A DNA stretch of 64,000 nt from JACDBZ01 sp036262075 (GCA_036262075.1 DATAJO010000034.1:221996-285995); one strand, 5' to 3'. Shown: positions 16,835 through 25,404, numbered from the stretch's first letter. Program-made: numbers and translations. Notes: generated from the letters alone by a model not told the origin.

Positions 16835-17194
16835 ATGGATCACACCGGACTGCTCTACGTTATCGGCTTCGCCTTCGCGGCGACGACCTTCGTCTTCGGG
16901 ACGATCCTGTTCAGCTGGCTGATCACCCATCGGCGGTATCGGCCGCAGAAGGCGCTTCCCTACGAGTGCGGGATCGACACGATCGGCGATACGTGGAGCC
17001 GGTTCGGGCTCGCCTTCTACCTCTACGCCCTGCTGTTCGTGGCCTTCGACGTCGAGATCATCTTCGTCTATTTGTGGGCCATCACCGTGCGGGCGATCGA
17101 GTTCCAGGGCATCGTGCTCATCGGCATCTTCCTTGCGATCCTGATGTGGGGAGAGCTCTACGCGTGGAAGAAGGGTGACCTCCGATGGCAGTGA
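16835..17194 (+). CDS. nuoA: NADH-quinone oxidoreductase (complex I) subunit A
   Basis: This 119-residue protein has three transmembrane helices and is part of the membrane arm near the quinone site. The loop motif ALPYECGIDTIG is diagnostic of NuoA/ND3 (the conserved Cys loop), followed by RFGLAFYLYALLFVAFDVEIIF. ATG 16835 is preferred over the upstream in-frame start because it gives the canonical N terminus and has a GGAGTGGAG ribosome-binding site. It is the first gene of the A-B-C-D-H-(I+E)-F-(G+GltD) run and overlaps nuoB by 10 nt. Confidence 0.95.
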   Translation: MDHTGLLYVIGFAFAATTFVFGTILFSWLITHRRYRPQKALPYECGIDTIGDTWSRFGLAFYLYALLFVAFDVEIIFVYLWAITVRAIEFQGIVLIGIFLAILMWGELYAWKKGDLRWQ

Positions 17195-17850
17195 ACCGAC
17201 CGACGACGACCCAGACCGATGCGCCGGCGCCCTTCACCGGGACCGCCGAGCCGCCGATCATCATTCCCGACCAGGCCGGCGACGACGAGCTCCTTCGGCC
17301 GTTCGGGATGGAGGAGCACCCGCAGGGCGGGTTCCACGGCCTGCTCGAGGTCATCCCGACCAAGGCCGACTACATCCTCGACCTCATCCGGGCCAACTCG
17401 CTCTGGCCGCTGCTCAGCGGCCTCAGCTGCTGCGCCATCGAGATGATGAGCACCGCCACGAGCGTCAACGACATCGACCGCTTCGGGATGTTCCCGTTCC
17501 GCGCGTCGCCTCGACAGGCCGACGTCCTCATCGTCGCCGGCACGCTGACGACGAAGATGGCCGGGCCGCTCGTCCGGCTGTGGGAGCAGATGCCCGAGCC
17601 GAAATGGTGCGTGGCCATGGGCACCTGCACCACGTCCGGTGGCCGCTTCAAGCGGTCGTACTCCGTCGTCCAGGGCGTCGACCGCGTCATGCCCGTCGAC
17701 GTCTACGTCCCGGGCTGCCCCCCGCGGCCCGAGGGCCTGATCTACGGCATGCTCAAGCTCCACGAGCTCGTGAAGCAGCGTCGCGGCCAGTGGCACACGT
17801 ACGTCGACCGCGGCCCGCAGCGCGTGCGCTGGGAGGGGGACGTCCGCTGA
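17185..17850 (+). CDS. nuoB: NADH-quinone oxidoreductase subunit B
   Basis: This 221-residue subunit holds the terminal [4Fe-4S] cluster N2, which reduces quinone. All four ligands are visible: tandem Cys in LSCCAIEMM, Cys in MGTCTTSGG, and Cys in VPGCPPRPEGL. The N-terminal ~45 residues are a hydrophilic extension. The N2 site is intact, unlike the clusters of the peripheral subunits encoded downstream, so the quinone-reducing end looks functional. The start overlaps nuoA. Its stop overlaps a probable CTG start of nuoC. Confidence 0.96.
   Translation: MAVNRPTTTQTDAPAPFTGTAEPPIIIPDQAGDDELLRPFGMEEHPQGGFHGLLEVIPTKADYILDLIRANSLWPLLSGLSCCAIEMMSTATSVNDIDRFGMFPFRASPRQADVLIVAGTLTTKMAGPLVRLWEQMPEPKWCVAMGTCTTSGGRFKRSYSVVQGVDRVMPVDVYVPGCPPRPEGLIYGMLKLHELVKQRRGQWHTYVDRGPQRVRWEGDVR
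17831..17849 (+). promoter_or_regulatory. Strong ribosome-binding site paired with CTG start (nuoC)
   Basis: GGGAGGGGGA (17831-17840) lies 6 nt before CTG at 17847-17849, inside the last codons of nuoB. The purine run and spacing fit initiation at CTG, and no canonical start codon is available in the frame. Confidence 0.6.
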
Positions 17851-18485
17851 CCGCACCGACGAACGCCGGCGCGCTCATCCGCATCCTCACCGAGCGCTTT
17901 GCCTCCGACCTGCGCGACCTGTGGACCGACGAGGACACCGTCGAGTTCTCGATCGACGGTGCCCGCAACGTCGACGTCATCAGCCGCCTCCGGGACGACC
18001 CCGACCTCGGGTTCTTCTTCCTGGCCGATGCTGCCGCCGTCGACTACGGCCCGGGCGAGCATTTCGAGGTCGTCTACCACCTGTTCAGCTGGTCGCACCC
18101 GGCCTGGCTCCGCGTCCGGGCCCGGGTCGATCGCGACGATCCGCGCATCCCGACGATCACGAACCTGTGGGAGGGCGCGATGTTCCACGAGCGCGAGATG
18201 TACGACATGATGGGCATCGTGTTCGAGGGGAACCGCGACCTGCGACGGATCTACATGTCGCCCGACTACAAGTCGTTCCCCCAGCGCAAGGACTTCGTCC
18301 TGCCCGATGACGCCGCCGACTCGCCGGCCGCCGGCGTCAGCCCGCTCGAGCGTCCCGAGACGTGGGACCTCACCCGCTTCAAGGAGATGCTGACCATCTC
18401 GACCGACCAGACCTATCCGCCGAGCGGCCTCGCCGAGGAAGCGCCGGCCGGCGAGGTCTCCGACTCGGACAGCCGACCGCGATGA
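17847..18485 (+). CDS. nuoC: NADH-quinone oxidoreductase subunit C, probable CTG start
   Basis: This ~212-residue connecting subunit shows HLFSWSHPAWLRVRARVDRDDPRIPTI-type sequence and the signature EREMYDMMGIVFEGN with LRRIYMS downstream. No ATG, GTG or TTG exists in frame near the required N terminus. CTG at 17847 overlaps the nuoB stop (CTGA) and is preceded, at 6 nt, by a very strong GGGAGGGGGA ribosome-binding site (17831-17840). Longer frames run upstream only as the shadow of nuoB. The C-terminal tail (after about residue 190) is an acidic extension. The ATGA overlap with nuoD is clean. Confidence 0.9.
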   Translation: MTAPTNAGALIRILTERFASDLRDLWTDEDTVEFSIDGARNVDVISRLRDDPDLGFFFLADAAAVDYGPGEHFEVVYHLFSWSHPAWLRVRARVDRDDPRIPTITNLWEGAMFHEREMYDMMGIVFEGNRDLRRIYMSPDYKSFPQRKDFVLPDDAADSPAAGVSPLERPETWDLTRFKEMLTISTDQTYPPSGLAEEAPAGEVSDSDSRPR

Positions 18486-19765
18486 CGAAGATCGATCCCG
18501 AGATCCGCATCCCCGACCCGATCGAGCTCGACCGGCTCGAGGAGGAGCGGCTGCGCCATGCCGCCGGCCTGGGCCCGATCAGGACCGAGGGCGGCGAGTA
18601 TGCCGGCTTCGAGGAGGTCGGCATCCCGGACCGGCCGCCGCAGACGGAGCGCGAGCAGGAGGTCTACACCCTCGAAGAGGGCGAGATGCTCGTGAACATG
18701 GGGCCGCAGCACCCGTCGACCCACGGGGTGATGCGGCTCGTGGTCAAGGTCCGCGGCGAGGTCGTCGTCGACATCGACCCGGTGCTCGGCTACCTCCACC
18801 GCGGCATCGAGAAGCTGTGCGAGAACGCGACGTACACGACCGTGCTCACGTACGTCGACCCGATGGACTACCTGTCGGGGATGCACAACGAGCACGCCCC
18901 GGCGATCGCGTTCGAGAAGCTGTACGACATCAGGGCGCCGAAGCGGGCCGAGTACATCCGGGCCCTCGTCGTCGAGCTGAACCGGGTGTTCAGCCACGGG
19001 CTGATGATGGGCTTCCTCGCGCTCGACATGGGCGGCCTCACGCCGATCCTGTACAGCTTCATCAACCGCGACGAGGTCGTCGACCTCCTGTCCGCCATCT
19101 CCGGCCAGCGGATGCTGTTCAACTTCTTCCGCATCGGCGGCGTGAACTGGGACACGAACGACGAGTTCCTCAGCCGGCTCGGCGCGTGGCGCAGCAACGT
19201 GCTGAAGAACATCGAGATGAACGAGCGGATGATCACGGAGAACGAGATCTTCGTGGCCCGCACGAAGGGCATGGGCCGCCTGTCGGGCGACGACGCGATC
19301 AAGCTCGGGGTCACCGGCCCGAACCTGCGCGCCAGCGGCGTCCCGTTCGACGTCCGCAAGGCCCATCCGTACTCGATCTACGACGAGCTCGAGTTCGACG
19401 TCATCACCCAGGAGGGCGGCGACTCGTACGCGCGCTACATCCAGCGCATCGCCGAGATCAAGCAGAGCATCCACCTCATCGACCAGATCATGGACAAGAT
19501 GCCCCACGGGCCGGTGCAGGCCCAGGTGCCCGGCATCGTCCGGCCGCGACCGGGCCGCGCGTACGCGGCGATCGAGTCGCCGCGCGGGCTGTACAGCGTC
19601 TACGCGATGAGCGACGGCGGGCCGACGCCGTACCGGTTCCGGATGCGCGACCCGAGCTTCATCAGCCTGCAGGCGATCCCGAAGCTCATGCCCGGCCGGC
19701 TCGTGGCCGATACGATGGCCATCATGGCCTCCCTCGATCCCGTCATGGGCGGCGTGGACAAGTAG
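18482..19765 (+). CDS. nuoD: NADH-quinone oxidoreductase subunit D
   Basis: This 427-residue 49-kDa-type subunit forms the quinone cavity together with NuoB. Hallmarks are MGPQHPSTHGVMRL near residues 77-90 (quinone-site His), GYLHRGIEKLCE, RIGGVNWDT, and C-terminal PYRFRMRDPSFISLQAIP. An N-terminal extension of ~60 residues is charged and rich in Glu. ATG 18482 overlaps nuoC by 4 nt. Residues expected for quinone chemistry appear retained. Confidence 0.97.
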   Translation: MTKIDPEIRIPDPIELDRLEEERLRHAAGLGPIRTEGGEYAGFEEVGIPDRPPQTEREQEVYTLEEGEMLVNMGPQHPSTHGVMRLVVKVRGEVVVDIDPVLGYLHRGIEKLCENATYTTVLTYVDPMDYLSGMHNEHAPAIAFEKLYDIRAPKRAEYIRALVVELNRVFSHGLMMGFLALDMGGLTPILYSFINRDEVVDLLSAISGQRMLFNFFRIGGVNWDTNDEFLSRLGAWRSNVLKNIEMNERMITENEIFVARTKGMGRLSGDDAIKLGVTGPNLRASGVPFDVRKAHPYSIYDELEFDVITQEGGDSYARYIQRIAEIKQSIHLIDQIMDKMPHGPVQAQVPGIVRPRPGRAYAAIESPRGLYSVYAMSDGGPTPYRFRMRDPSFISLQAIPKLMPGRLVADTMAIMASLDPVMGGVDK

Positions 19766-19768
19766 CCG

Positions 19769-20779
19769 ATGGACTGGGAGCTGCTGCTCGGCATCGGCCG
19801 ATTCATCCTGGCAACCACGCTGCTGCTGCTGCTGACGGTGCCGACCGCCTTCATCATCATCCAGATGGAGATGAAGATCATCGCGCAGCTCGCGCTGCGC
19901 TACGGCCCGAACCGGATCGGGCCGAAGGGGATCTTCCAGTCCACGATCCACGGCTTCAAGGTGCTGGCCAAGGAGGACACGACCCCCGACCAGGCCGACC
20001 GCGCGACGTTCACCCTGGCTCCGTGGATGGTCTACATGGCGGCGGCGATGAGCATGCTCGTCATCCCGTTCGCGCCGGGCGCGATCGCGGCCGAGTTCAA
20101 CATCGGCATCGTCTACTTCTTCGCCGTCCTCGGCCTGTCGGTCGTCGGCCTGCTGGTCGCCGGCTGGGCGAGCTACAACAAGTACTCGCTCCTCGGCGGC
20201 CTGCGCGCCGCGGCCCAGATGGTGAGCTACGAGATCCCGCTCACGCTCTCGATCGTCGGGGCGGTCGTCCTGACCGGCACGCTGAGCTTCGTCGACGTCA
20301 TCGACTGGCAGCGCGAGCACGGCTGGCTCCTGTTCTGGCAGCCGCTCGGCCTCGCGATCTTCTATATCGCCAGCCTGGCCGAGATCAATCGCACGCCGTT
20401 CGACATGGTCGAGGCCGACTCCGAGCTCGTGGCCGGTCCCTTCACCGAGTACTCGGGCATGCGCTTCGGGTTCTTCTTCTTCGCCGAGTACGTCGCCCTG
20501 TTCATCATGAGCGGCATCCTCGTCACCCTGTTCTTCGGCGGGTGGCTGGCGCCGTGGCCGTTCCCGGCGCAGCTCGACGGCTTCGCCGGCACGCTGTACG
20601 GCATCTTCTGGTTCTTCCTGAAGACGTACATCTTTGTGGCCATCGCGGTCTGGTTGCGCGGGACGCTGCCGCGCGTCCGGGTCGACCAGCTCATGAGCAT
20701 GGCCTGGAAGGTCCTGCTGCCGCTCGCCCTCGTCAACCTGTTCGTCACCGCCATCGCGGTGGTCGTCTTCAACCTGTAG
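19769..20779 (+). CDS. nuoH: NADH-quinone oxidoreductase subunit H
   Basis: This 336-residue membrane subunit joins the peripheral and membrane arms and contains the E-channel. Visible signatures are RYGPNRIGPKGIFQ in the first loop, AEINRTPFDMVEADSELVAG with the conserved acidic residues, and EYSGMRFGFFFFAEY. Eight hydrophobic helices can be counted. It follows nuoD after 3 nt, before the NuoI+E fusion gene. Confidence 0.97.
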   Translation: MDWELLLGIGRFILATTLLLLLTVPTAFIIIQMEMKIIAQLALRYGPNRIGPKGIFQSTIHGFKVLAKEDTTPDQADRATFTLAPWMVYMAAAMSMLVIPFAPGAIAAEFNIGIVYFFAVLGLSVVGLLVAGWASYNKYSLLGGLRAAAQMVSYEIPLTLSIVGAVVLTGTLSFVDVIDWQREHGWLLFWQPLGLAIFYIASLAEINRTPFDMVEADSELVAGPFTEYSGMRFGFFFFAEYVALFIMSGILVTLFFGGWLAPWPFPAQLDGFAGTLYGIFWFFLKTYIFVAIAVWLRGTLPRVRVDQLMSMAWKVLLPLALVNLFVTAIAVVVFNL

Positions 20780-20789
20780 GAGCAGCGCG

Positions 20790-21623
20790 ATGGCATTCCC
20801 GGGTGTCGGCATCGCCAAGGGCCTGGCGACGACCTTCAAGAACTTCTTCAGCCCCAAGGTCACGCGCCAGTACCCCGAGGAGCGGCCGCCCATCCCCGAC
20901 CGATGGCGTGGCCGCCTCGACCTCATCTACGACCCGTTCGGCGACCACAAGTGCGAGGTCTGCTTCCAGTGCGCCCAGGTCTGCCCGGTCGAGGCGATCG
21001 ACATGAGCGGCTTCGACTCGCAGGGCAACCGGATCCGCTACGGCATGCCGGAGATCTACGACGAGCGGCGTGACCCGAACGCGTACCGCCGCGCCGGCCT
21101 GCCCGCCCGCCCGATGCGCAACCCGGCGCGCTGGGACGAGGAGATCGACACCGCCTTCGTGGACGACACCATCGCCGCCTTCGGCGGCCGCCCCGAGGCG
21201 CTGGTCGCGATCTTCCGCGCCGTCCAGGACCGCTTCGGCTACCTGCCGGAGCGGGCGCTGCGCCGCATCAGCGACCGGATGACCATCCACTGGGCCCAGG
21301 TCTTCGGCGCCGCCGGCCTCGGCGGCTTCCGACTCCTCCCGGTGAGCGGCCACGTCGTGACGGTCTGCGACTGCGCCTCGTGTCGCTTCGCCGGCGGGAC
21401 CGACGTCCTGCGCGCCATCTCCGAGCAGCTCGGCATCGAGCCCGGCGAGACGACGCCGGACGGCAGCATCACTCTCGAGACGCGGCCCGACGTCGGCGCC
21501 GGAACGATCAGCCCGGCCATCCGGGTCGACACCCTCGTCTACGGCCCGGTCGACGCCGATACCGCCGTCCACGTCGTCGGCGAGCGCGTCCGGGCCGGGG
21601 CCGCCACGGCGGCGGGCGCCTGA
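20790..21623 (+). CDS. NuoI-NuoE fusion with reduced iron-sulfur ligands
   Basis: This 277-residue protein joins two complex I subunits. Residues 1-70 resemble the start of NuoI (KNFFSPKVTRQYPEERPPIP, then one ferredoxin motif with Cys55, Cys58, Cys61, Cys65), but the second [4Fe-4S] motif of NuoI is absent. Residues ~120-265 resemble the thioredoxin-like NuoE: FRAVQDRFGYLPERALRRIS and LGIEPGETTPDGSITLE. The first N1a cysteine pair is present (Cys193, Cys198, CDCASC), but the second pair, normally CLGAC, reads DVGAG. So one NuoI cluster is missing and N1a is probably absent or altered. The stop overlaps the ATG of the NuoF-like gene. Confidence 0.82.
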   Translation: MAFPGVGIAKGLATTFKNFFSPKVTRQYPEERPPIPDRWRGRLDLIYDPFGDHKCEVCFQCAQVCPVEAIDMSGFDSQGNRIRYGMPEIYDERRDPNAYRRAGLPARPMRNPARWDEEIDTAFVDDTIAAFGGRPEALVAIFRAVQDRFGYLPERALRRISDRMTIHWAQVFGAAGLGGFRLLPVSGHVVTVCDCASCRFAGGTDVLRAISEQLGIEPGETTPDGSITLETRPDVGAGTISPAIRVDTLVYGPVDADTAVHVVGERVRAGAATAAGA

Positions 21624-22996
21624 TGGCGAGCGCGCTGTCTCCGCAGATCCGGATCCTGCCCGGCGGTGAGCCGCGGCTGCTGACCGATATCGACCGCATC
21701 GACCCGATGAGCATCGCCTCGTACCGCGAGCACTCCGGCTACGCGGCGCTCGAGCGGGCCATCACGAAGCTGTCGCCCGAGGAAGTCATCCGCGAGATCG
21801 AGGCCGCCGGCCTGCGCGGCCGTGGTGGCTCCGGCTTCCCGACGGCCGCGAAATGGCGCGCCGCCCGCGGCACCGAGGCGGAGCGCAAGATCGTCGTCGC
21901 CAACCTCATGGGCGCCGATCCGTCGTCGCTCGGGGATCGCGCCCTCGCCGAGGGCAACCCGCACCTCGTCATCGAGGGCCTGCTCATCGCCGCCTACGCC
22001 ATCGGCGCCGACGAGGCGATCGTCGCCGTCCGGCGCGACTGGACCGATGCGATCGCGCGGCTCCGCAACGCGGTGACCGAGGCGACCGATGCGCACCTCG
22101 CCGGGTACCTCGTGCTCGGCACCGACACGAGCATCCAGCTCTCCGTCTGGGAGGGCTCCGGCGCGTACGTCGCCGGCGAGGAGACGGCCCTCATCAGCGC
22201 CCTGGCCGGCGACCGCGGCATGCCCGCCATCCGGCCGCCGTACCCCGCGACGCGCGGGCTGAACGGATCGCCGACGGTGGTCCAGAACGCCGAGACGCTG
22301 GCCCACGTCGCGTGGATCGGCGCGCACTCGCCCGAGGCGTTCGCCTCGGTCGGGACCGAGTCGAGCCGCGGGACGAAGATCGTGACGCTCATGGGCAGGG
22401 TCGCCCAGCCCGGCATCGTCGAGGTGCCGCTCGGCACGCCGCTCCTGCAGCTCCTCGAGCTCGCCGGCGGAGGCACCGGCTCGACGAAGGCGCTGTTCGT
22501 CGGCGGCCCCGGCGGCGGGGCGATCGAGGCCGGCGCGCTCGACCTCGGCTACGACTACGAGGCGATCGAGGGCGCGGGCGCGATCATCGGCTCCGGGTCG
22601 GTGCTCGTCACCGACAACGGGACCTGCATGGTCGACACGGCCCGCTTCTTCGTCGATTTCAGCGCGCGCGAGGCGTGCGGCAAGGCGGTCCCGTGCCGGA
22701 TCGGCACGCTGCGCCTGCGCGAGGCGCTCGACCGCATCCTGGCCGGCACCCCGCGGCCGGACGACGCCATCCTCCTGCGCCAGCTGTCGCGCAAGGTGAG
22801 TGACACCGGGCTGTGCAAGCTCGAGCGGCTGGCGCCGGGCCCGATCCTCACGACCCTCGACCGCTTCGCCGACGAGTACCGCGCCCACGCCGAGCGCGGC
22901 GAATGCCTCGCCGGCTCGTGCCGCACGCCGGACCTGCCACCGCTCCTCGAGCCGCTGACCGGCCTCGACTCGGCGGCCGACGGCGAGCCTCGCTAG
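21623..22996 (+). CDS. nuoF: NuoF-like complex I subunit with altered NADH/FMN site
   Basis: This 457-residue protein follows NuoF over its length: GLRGRGGSGFPTAAKW (FMN/NADH loop), GSGAYVAGEETALISAL, and RPPYPATRGLNGSPTVVQN. Two functional sites differ. The NADEMEP-type FMN/NADH segment reads NLMGADP (residues 94-100), losing the Asp and a Glu of the pocket. The N3 cluster motif normally spelled CGxCxPC reads CGKAVPC (Cys352, Ala355, Cys358; the fourth ligand Cys398 is kept), so one of four Cys ligands is replaced by Ala. The start ATG 21623 shares one base with the previous stop. It may be structural rather than an active NADH dehydrogenase. Confidence 0.87.
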   Translation: MASALSPQIRILPGGEPRLLTDIDRIDPMSIASYREHSGYAALERAITKLSPEEVIREIEAAGLRGRGGSGFPTAAKWRAARGTEAERKIVVANLMGADPSSLGDRALAEGNPHLVIEGLLIAAYAIGADEAIVAVRRDWTDAIARLRNAVTEATDAHLAGYLVLGTDTSIQLSVWEGSGAYVAGEETALISALAGDRGMPAIRPPYPATRGLNGSPTVVQNAETLAHVAWIGAHSPEAFASVGTESSRGTKIVTLMGRVAQPGIVEVPLGTPLLQLLELAGGGTGSTKALFVGGPGGGAIEAGALDLGYDYEAIEGAGAIIGSGSVLVTDNGTCMVDTARFFVDFSAREACGKAVPCRIGTLRLREALDRILAGTPRPDDAILLRQLSRKVSDTGLCKLERLAPGPILTTLDRFADEYRAHAERGECLAGSCRTPDLPPLLEPLTGLDSAADGEPR

Positions 22997-23007
22997 AGTA
23001 GGGACCG

Positions 23008-25404
23008 ATGACCTTCGGATCTTCGAACGGCCACGCGGGCCGCAACGGCAACGGCACCGCACCGGCGGGCGCGCCCGGTACGGACTACACGCCCCTGTGG
23101 CCGATGGTGCCCGGGACGCGGAAGATCAGCGTCACGATCAACGGCCAGCAGGTCGAGGCCGAGGAGGGCCAGACGATCCTCCAGGCCTGCCGCGTGCTCG
23201 GCATCGACGTGCCGACGCTGTGCTACGAGCCGAAGCTCGCCCCGTACGGCGCCTGCCGCATCTGCGCCGTCGAGGTCGAGGGCGTCGAGGGCACGCCGAT
23301 CAGCTGCGGCACCCAGATCGAGGAGGGGATGGTCATCACCACCCACTCCGATCGGGTCATCGAGAACCGGCGCATGGTCCTCGAGCTCATCTTCAGCGAC
23401 CACGACGCCTACTGCCTGCCGCCCTGCCAGTTCAAGTGCCCGACCCGCGTCGACATCCCGGGCTACCTGAAGCAGAACACGCTCGGCAACTGGGAGGAGG
23501 CGACGCGCATCCTCAAGCGCTCGCTGCCGTTCCCGGCCATCCTCGGCCGCGTCTGCCCGGCGCCGTGCGAGACGCACTGCCGGCGCGAGGAGGTCGACAC
23601 CGCGATCGCCATCCGCGACTCGCACCGCTACTGCGCCGATCGCGTGCTCGAGGTCGACGCCCCCGCCCCGATCCCGTGGCCGAAGGACCCGCCGACCGGC
23701 CGCAGGGTCGCGATCGTCGGCGCCGGCCCGGCCGGCCTGTCCGCCGCGTACTACCTCCAGCTCCGCGGCCACCAGTGCGACGTCTACGAGGCCGAGCCGG
23801 AGCAGGGCGGCATGCTGCGCTACGGCATCCCGCAGTACCGCCTGCCGAAGGCGTGGATGGACCGTGAGCTCGACCACGTCTGGGAGCTCGGCGCGACGCT
23901 GAAGCCGAACATGCGGCTCGGTCGCGACTTCCATATCGGCGACATCGTCGACGACTACGACGCGGTCTACGTGAGCATCGGCTGCTACAAGCCGAACGAG
24001 CTCGGCATCCCGGGCGAGGACGCCGAGGGCATGGTCAACGCCCTCGAGAACCTCTACAACTCGACCCGCGGCATCCCGGTCCCGCGCCTGAAGGGCGCGC
24101 GGGTGGTCGTCATCGGCGGTGGATTCACCGCCATCGACTGCACCCGGACCTCGGTCCGGCAGGGCGCCGCCGAGGTCACCCTGGTCTACCGCCGCGACCT
24201 GAAGGACATGCCCGCGGCCGACGAGGCCCACGAGGCGATCGAGGAAGGCGCGCGGCTCATCTTCCAGGCCGCGCCGACCCGGATCGTGACCGACGAGAAC
24301 AACAAGGTCACCGGCGTCGAGTTCCAGCGCATGCGCCTCGGCGAGCCGGACGACAAGGGCCGCCGCCGGCCGGAGCCGATGCCCGGCACCGAGTTCGTCA
24401 TCGAGTGCGACGTCGTGCTCGGCGCCATCGGCCAGGGGCCGGACCTGTCGTGGATCGAGTCCGAGCCTGAGGAGATCCGCTCGAAGCTCGAGGTCAGCCG
24501 CCGCGGCACGCTCGTGGCCGAGGAGCACATCTTCCGCACCGACGTCCCGAAGGTCTTCGCCTCCGGCGACGTCCGCACCGGCGCCGCCACCGTGGTCGAG
24601 GCCATCGGCGAGGGCCGCCGCGCCTCGTACGCCATGGACTACTGGCTGCGCGGCCACGACCTCGACGACCCGCAGGTGCGCCGCATCGTCACCGAGCCGC
24701 AGCCGAACTTCCTGACCATCGTCCCCTTCACCGATGACGTGAAGGAGCCTCGCGCGATCATGGGAAAGCTCGAGGCCGACGAGCGGAAGACGAACTTCAA
24801 CGAGTACGAGTTCGGCTACACCGGCGACCAGGCCATGGCCGAGGCGTCGCGCTGCCTCCAGTGCACGTGTGAGGCGATCGGCCACTGCGACCTGCGCGAG
24901 GCCGCGATCGAGTACGAGACGACGCTGAACATGGCGATCGACGAGCGCTCGATCCAGGACAACCCGTACGTCGGCGTCAACCACGGCTACGGCCGTGACG
25001 AGACCCACAGCTTCATCCTGCGCGACTACAGCCGATGCATCGACTGCGGCCGATGCGCCCAGGTCTGCAAGGAGATCGTCGGCGCCGGCTGCTACGACTT
25101 CATCGGCAAGGGCTTCGACTCGCTCGTCACGACCGCCGACTACGTCAGCCTCAACGAGACGCCGTGCGTCTCGTGTGGCCGATGCGCCGAGACCTGCCCG
25201 GTCGGTGCGCTCATGCCGCGACCGCGCGTGCTCGAGACGTACCAGCTCGACATCAGCCGCTGCATCTTCTGCGGCATCTGCGCCGATGCCTGCCCGTACG
25301 ACGCGCTGCGCTGCGGCCCCGAGTTCGAGTTCAGCGAGTACCAGCGCGACCTGCCCATGCTCGACATCCTCGAGATGTCCGACCGGGAGCGACCGACCCG
25401 CTAG
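23008..25404 (+). CDS. NuoG-like ferredoxin fused to GltD/NfnB-type FAD-NAD(P)H oxidoreductase
   Basis: This 798-residue multidomain redox protein starts with a NuoG-like [2Fe-2S] ferredoxin (ligands Cys72, Cys83, Cys86, Cys100). It continues as a glutamate-synthase-small-subunit-type module: Cys-rich segment CLPPCQFKCP (from 136) and RVCPAPCETHC, FAD Rossmann VAIVGAGPAGLSAAYYL near 235, and a second nucleotide fold VVVIGGGFTAIDCTRT near 368. The latter leads to VYRRD, whose Arg pair is typical of NADPH binding, then VFASGDVRTGAATVVEAI. Four C-terminal Cys motifs follow (from about 616, 677, 720 and 752), two of them full CxxCxxCxxxCP. The molybdopterin-like domain of NuoG is absent. It follows the NuoF-like gene after 11 nt and probably supplies the electron entry of this complex I. 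Confidence 0.85.
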   Translation: MTFGSSNGHAGRNGNGTAPAGAPGTDYTPLWPMVPGTRKISVTINGQQVEAEEGQTILQACRVLGIDVPTLCYEPKLAPYGACRICAVEVEGVEGTPISCGTQIEEGMVITTHSDRVIENRRMVLELIFSDHDAYCLPPCQFKCPTRVDIPGYLKQNTLGNWEEATRILKRSLPFPAILGRVCPAPCETHCRREEVDTAIAIRDSHRYCADRVLEVDAPAPIPWPKDPPTGRRVAIVGAGPAGLSAAYYLQLRGHQCDVYEAEPEQGGMLRYGIPQYRLPKAWMDRELDHVWELGATLKPNMRLGRDFHIGDIVDDYDAVYVSIGCYKPNELGIPGEDAEGMVNALENLYNSTRGIPVPRLKGARVVVIGGGFTAIDCTRTSVRQGAAEVTLVYRRDLKDMPAADEAHEAIEEGARLIFQAAPTRIVTDENNKVTGVEFQRMRLGEPDDKGRRRPEPMPGTEFVIECDVVLGAIGQGPDLSWIESEPEEIRSKLEVSRRGTLVAEEHIFRTDVPKVFASGDVRTGAATVVEAIGEGRRASYAMDYWLRGHDLDDPQVRRIVTEPQPNFLTIVPFTDDVKEPRAIMGKLEADERKTNFNEYEFGYTGDQAMAEASRCLQCTCEAIGHCDLREAAIEYETTLNMAIDERSIQDNPYVGVNHGYGRDETHSFILRDYSRCIDCGRCAQVCKEIVGAGCYDFIGKGFDSLVTTADYVSLNETPCVSCGRCAETCPVGALMPRPRVLETYQLDISRCIFCGICADACPYDALRCGPEFEFSEYQRDLPMLDILEMSDRERPTR

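Noticed and set aside
18413..20926. Very long open frames on the strand opposite to nuoD-nuoH (837 codons)
   Set aside because: High GC makes antisense frames stay open. The composition (Arg/Asp/His-rich, no hydrophobic pattern) is that of a shadow, and the plus strand encodes clear NuoD and NuoH.
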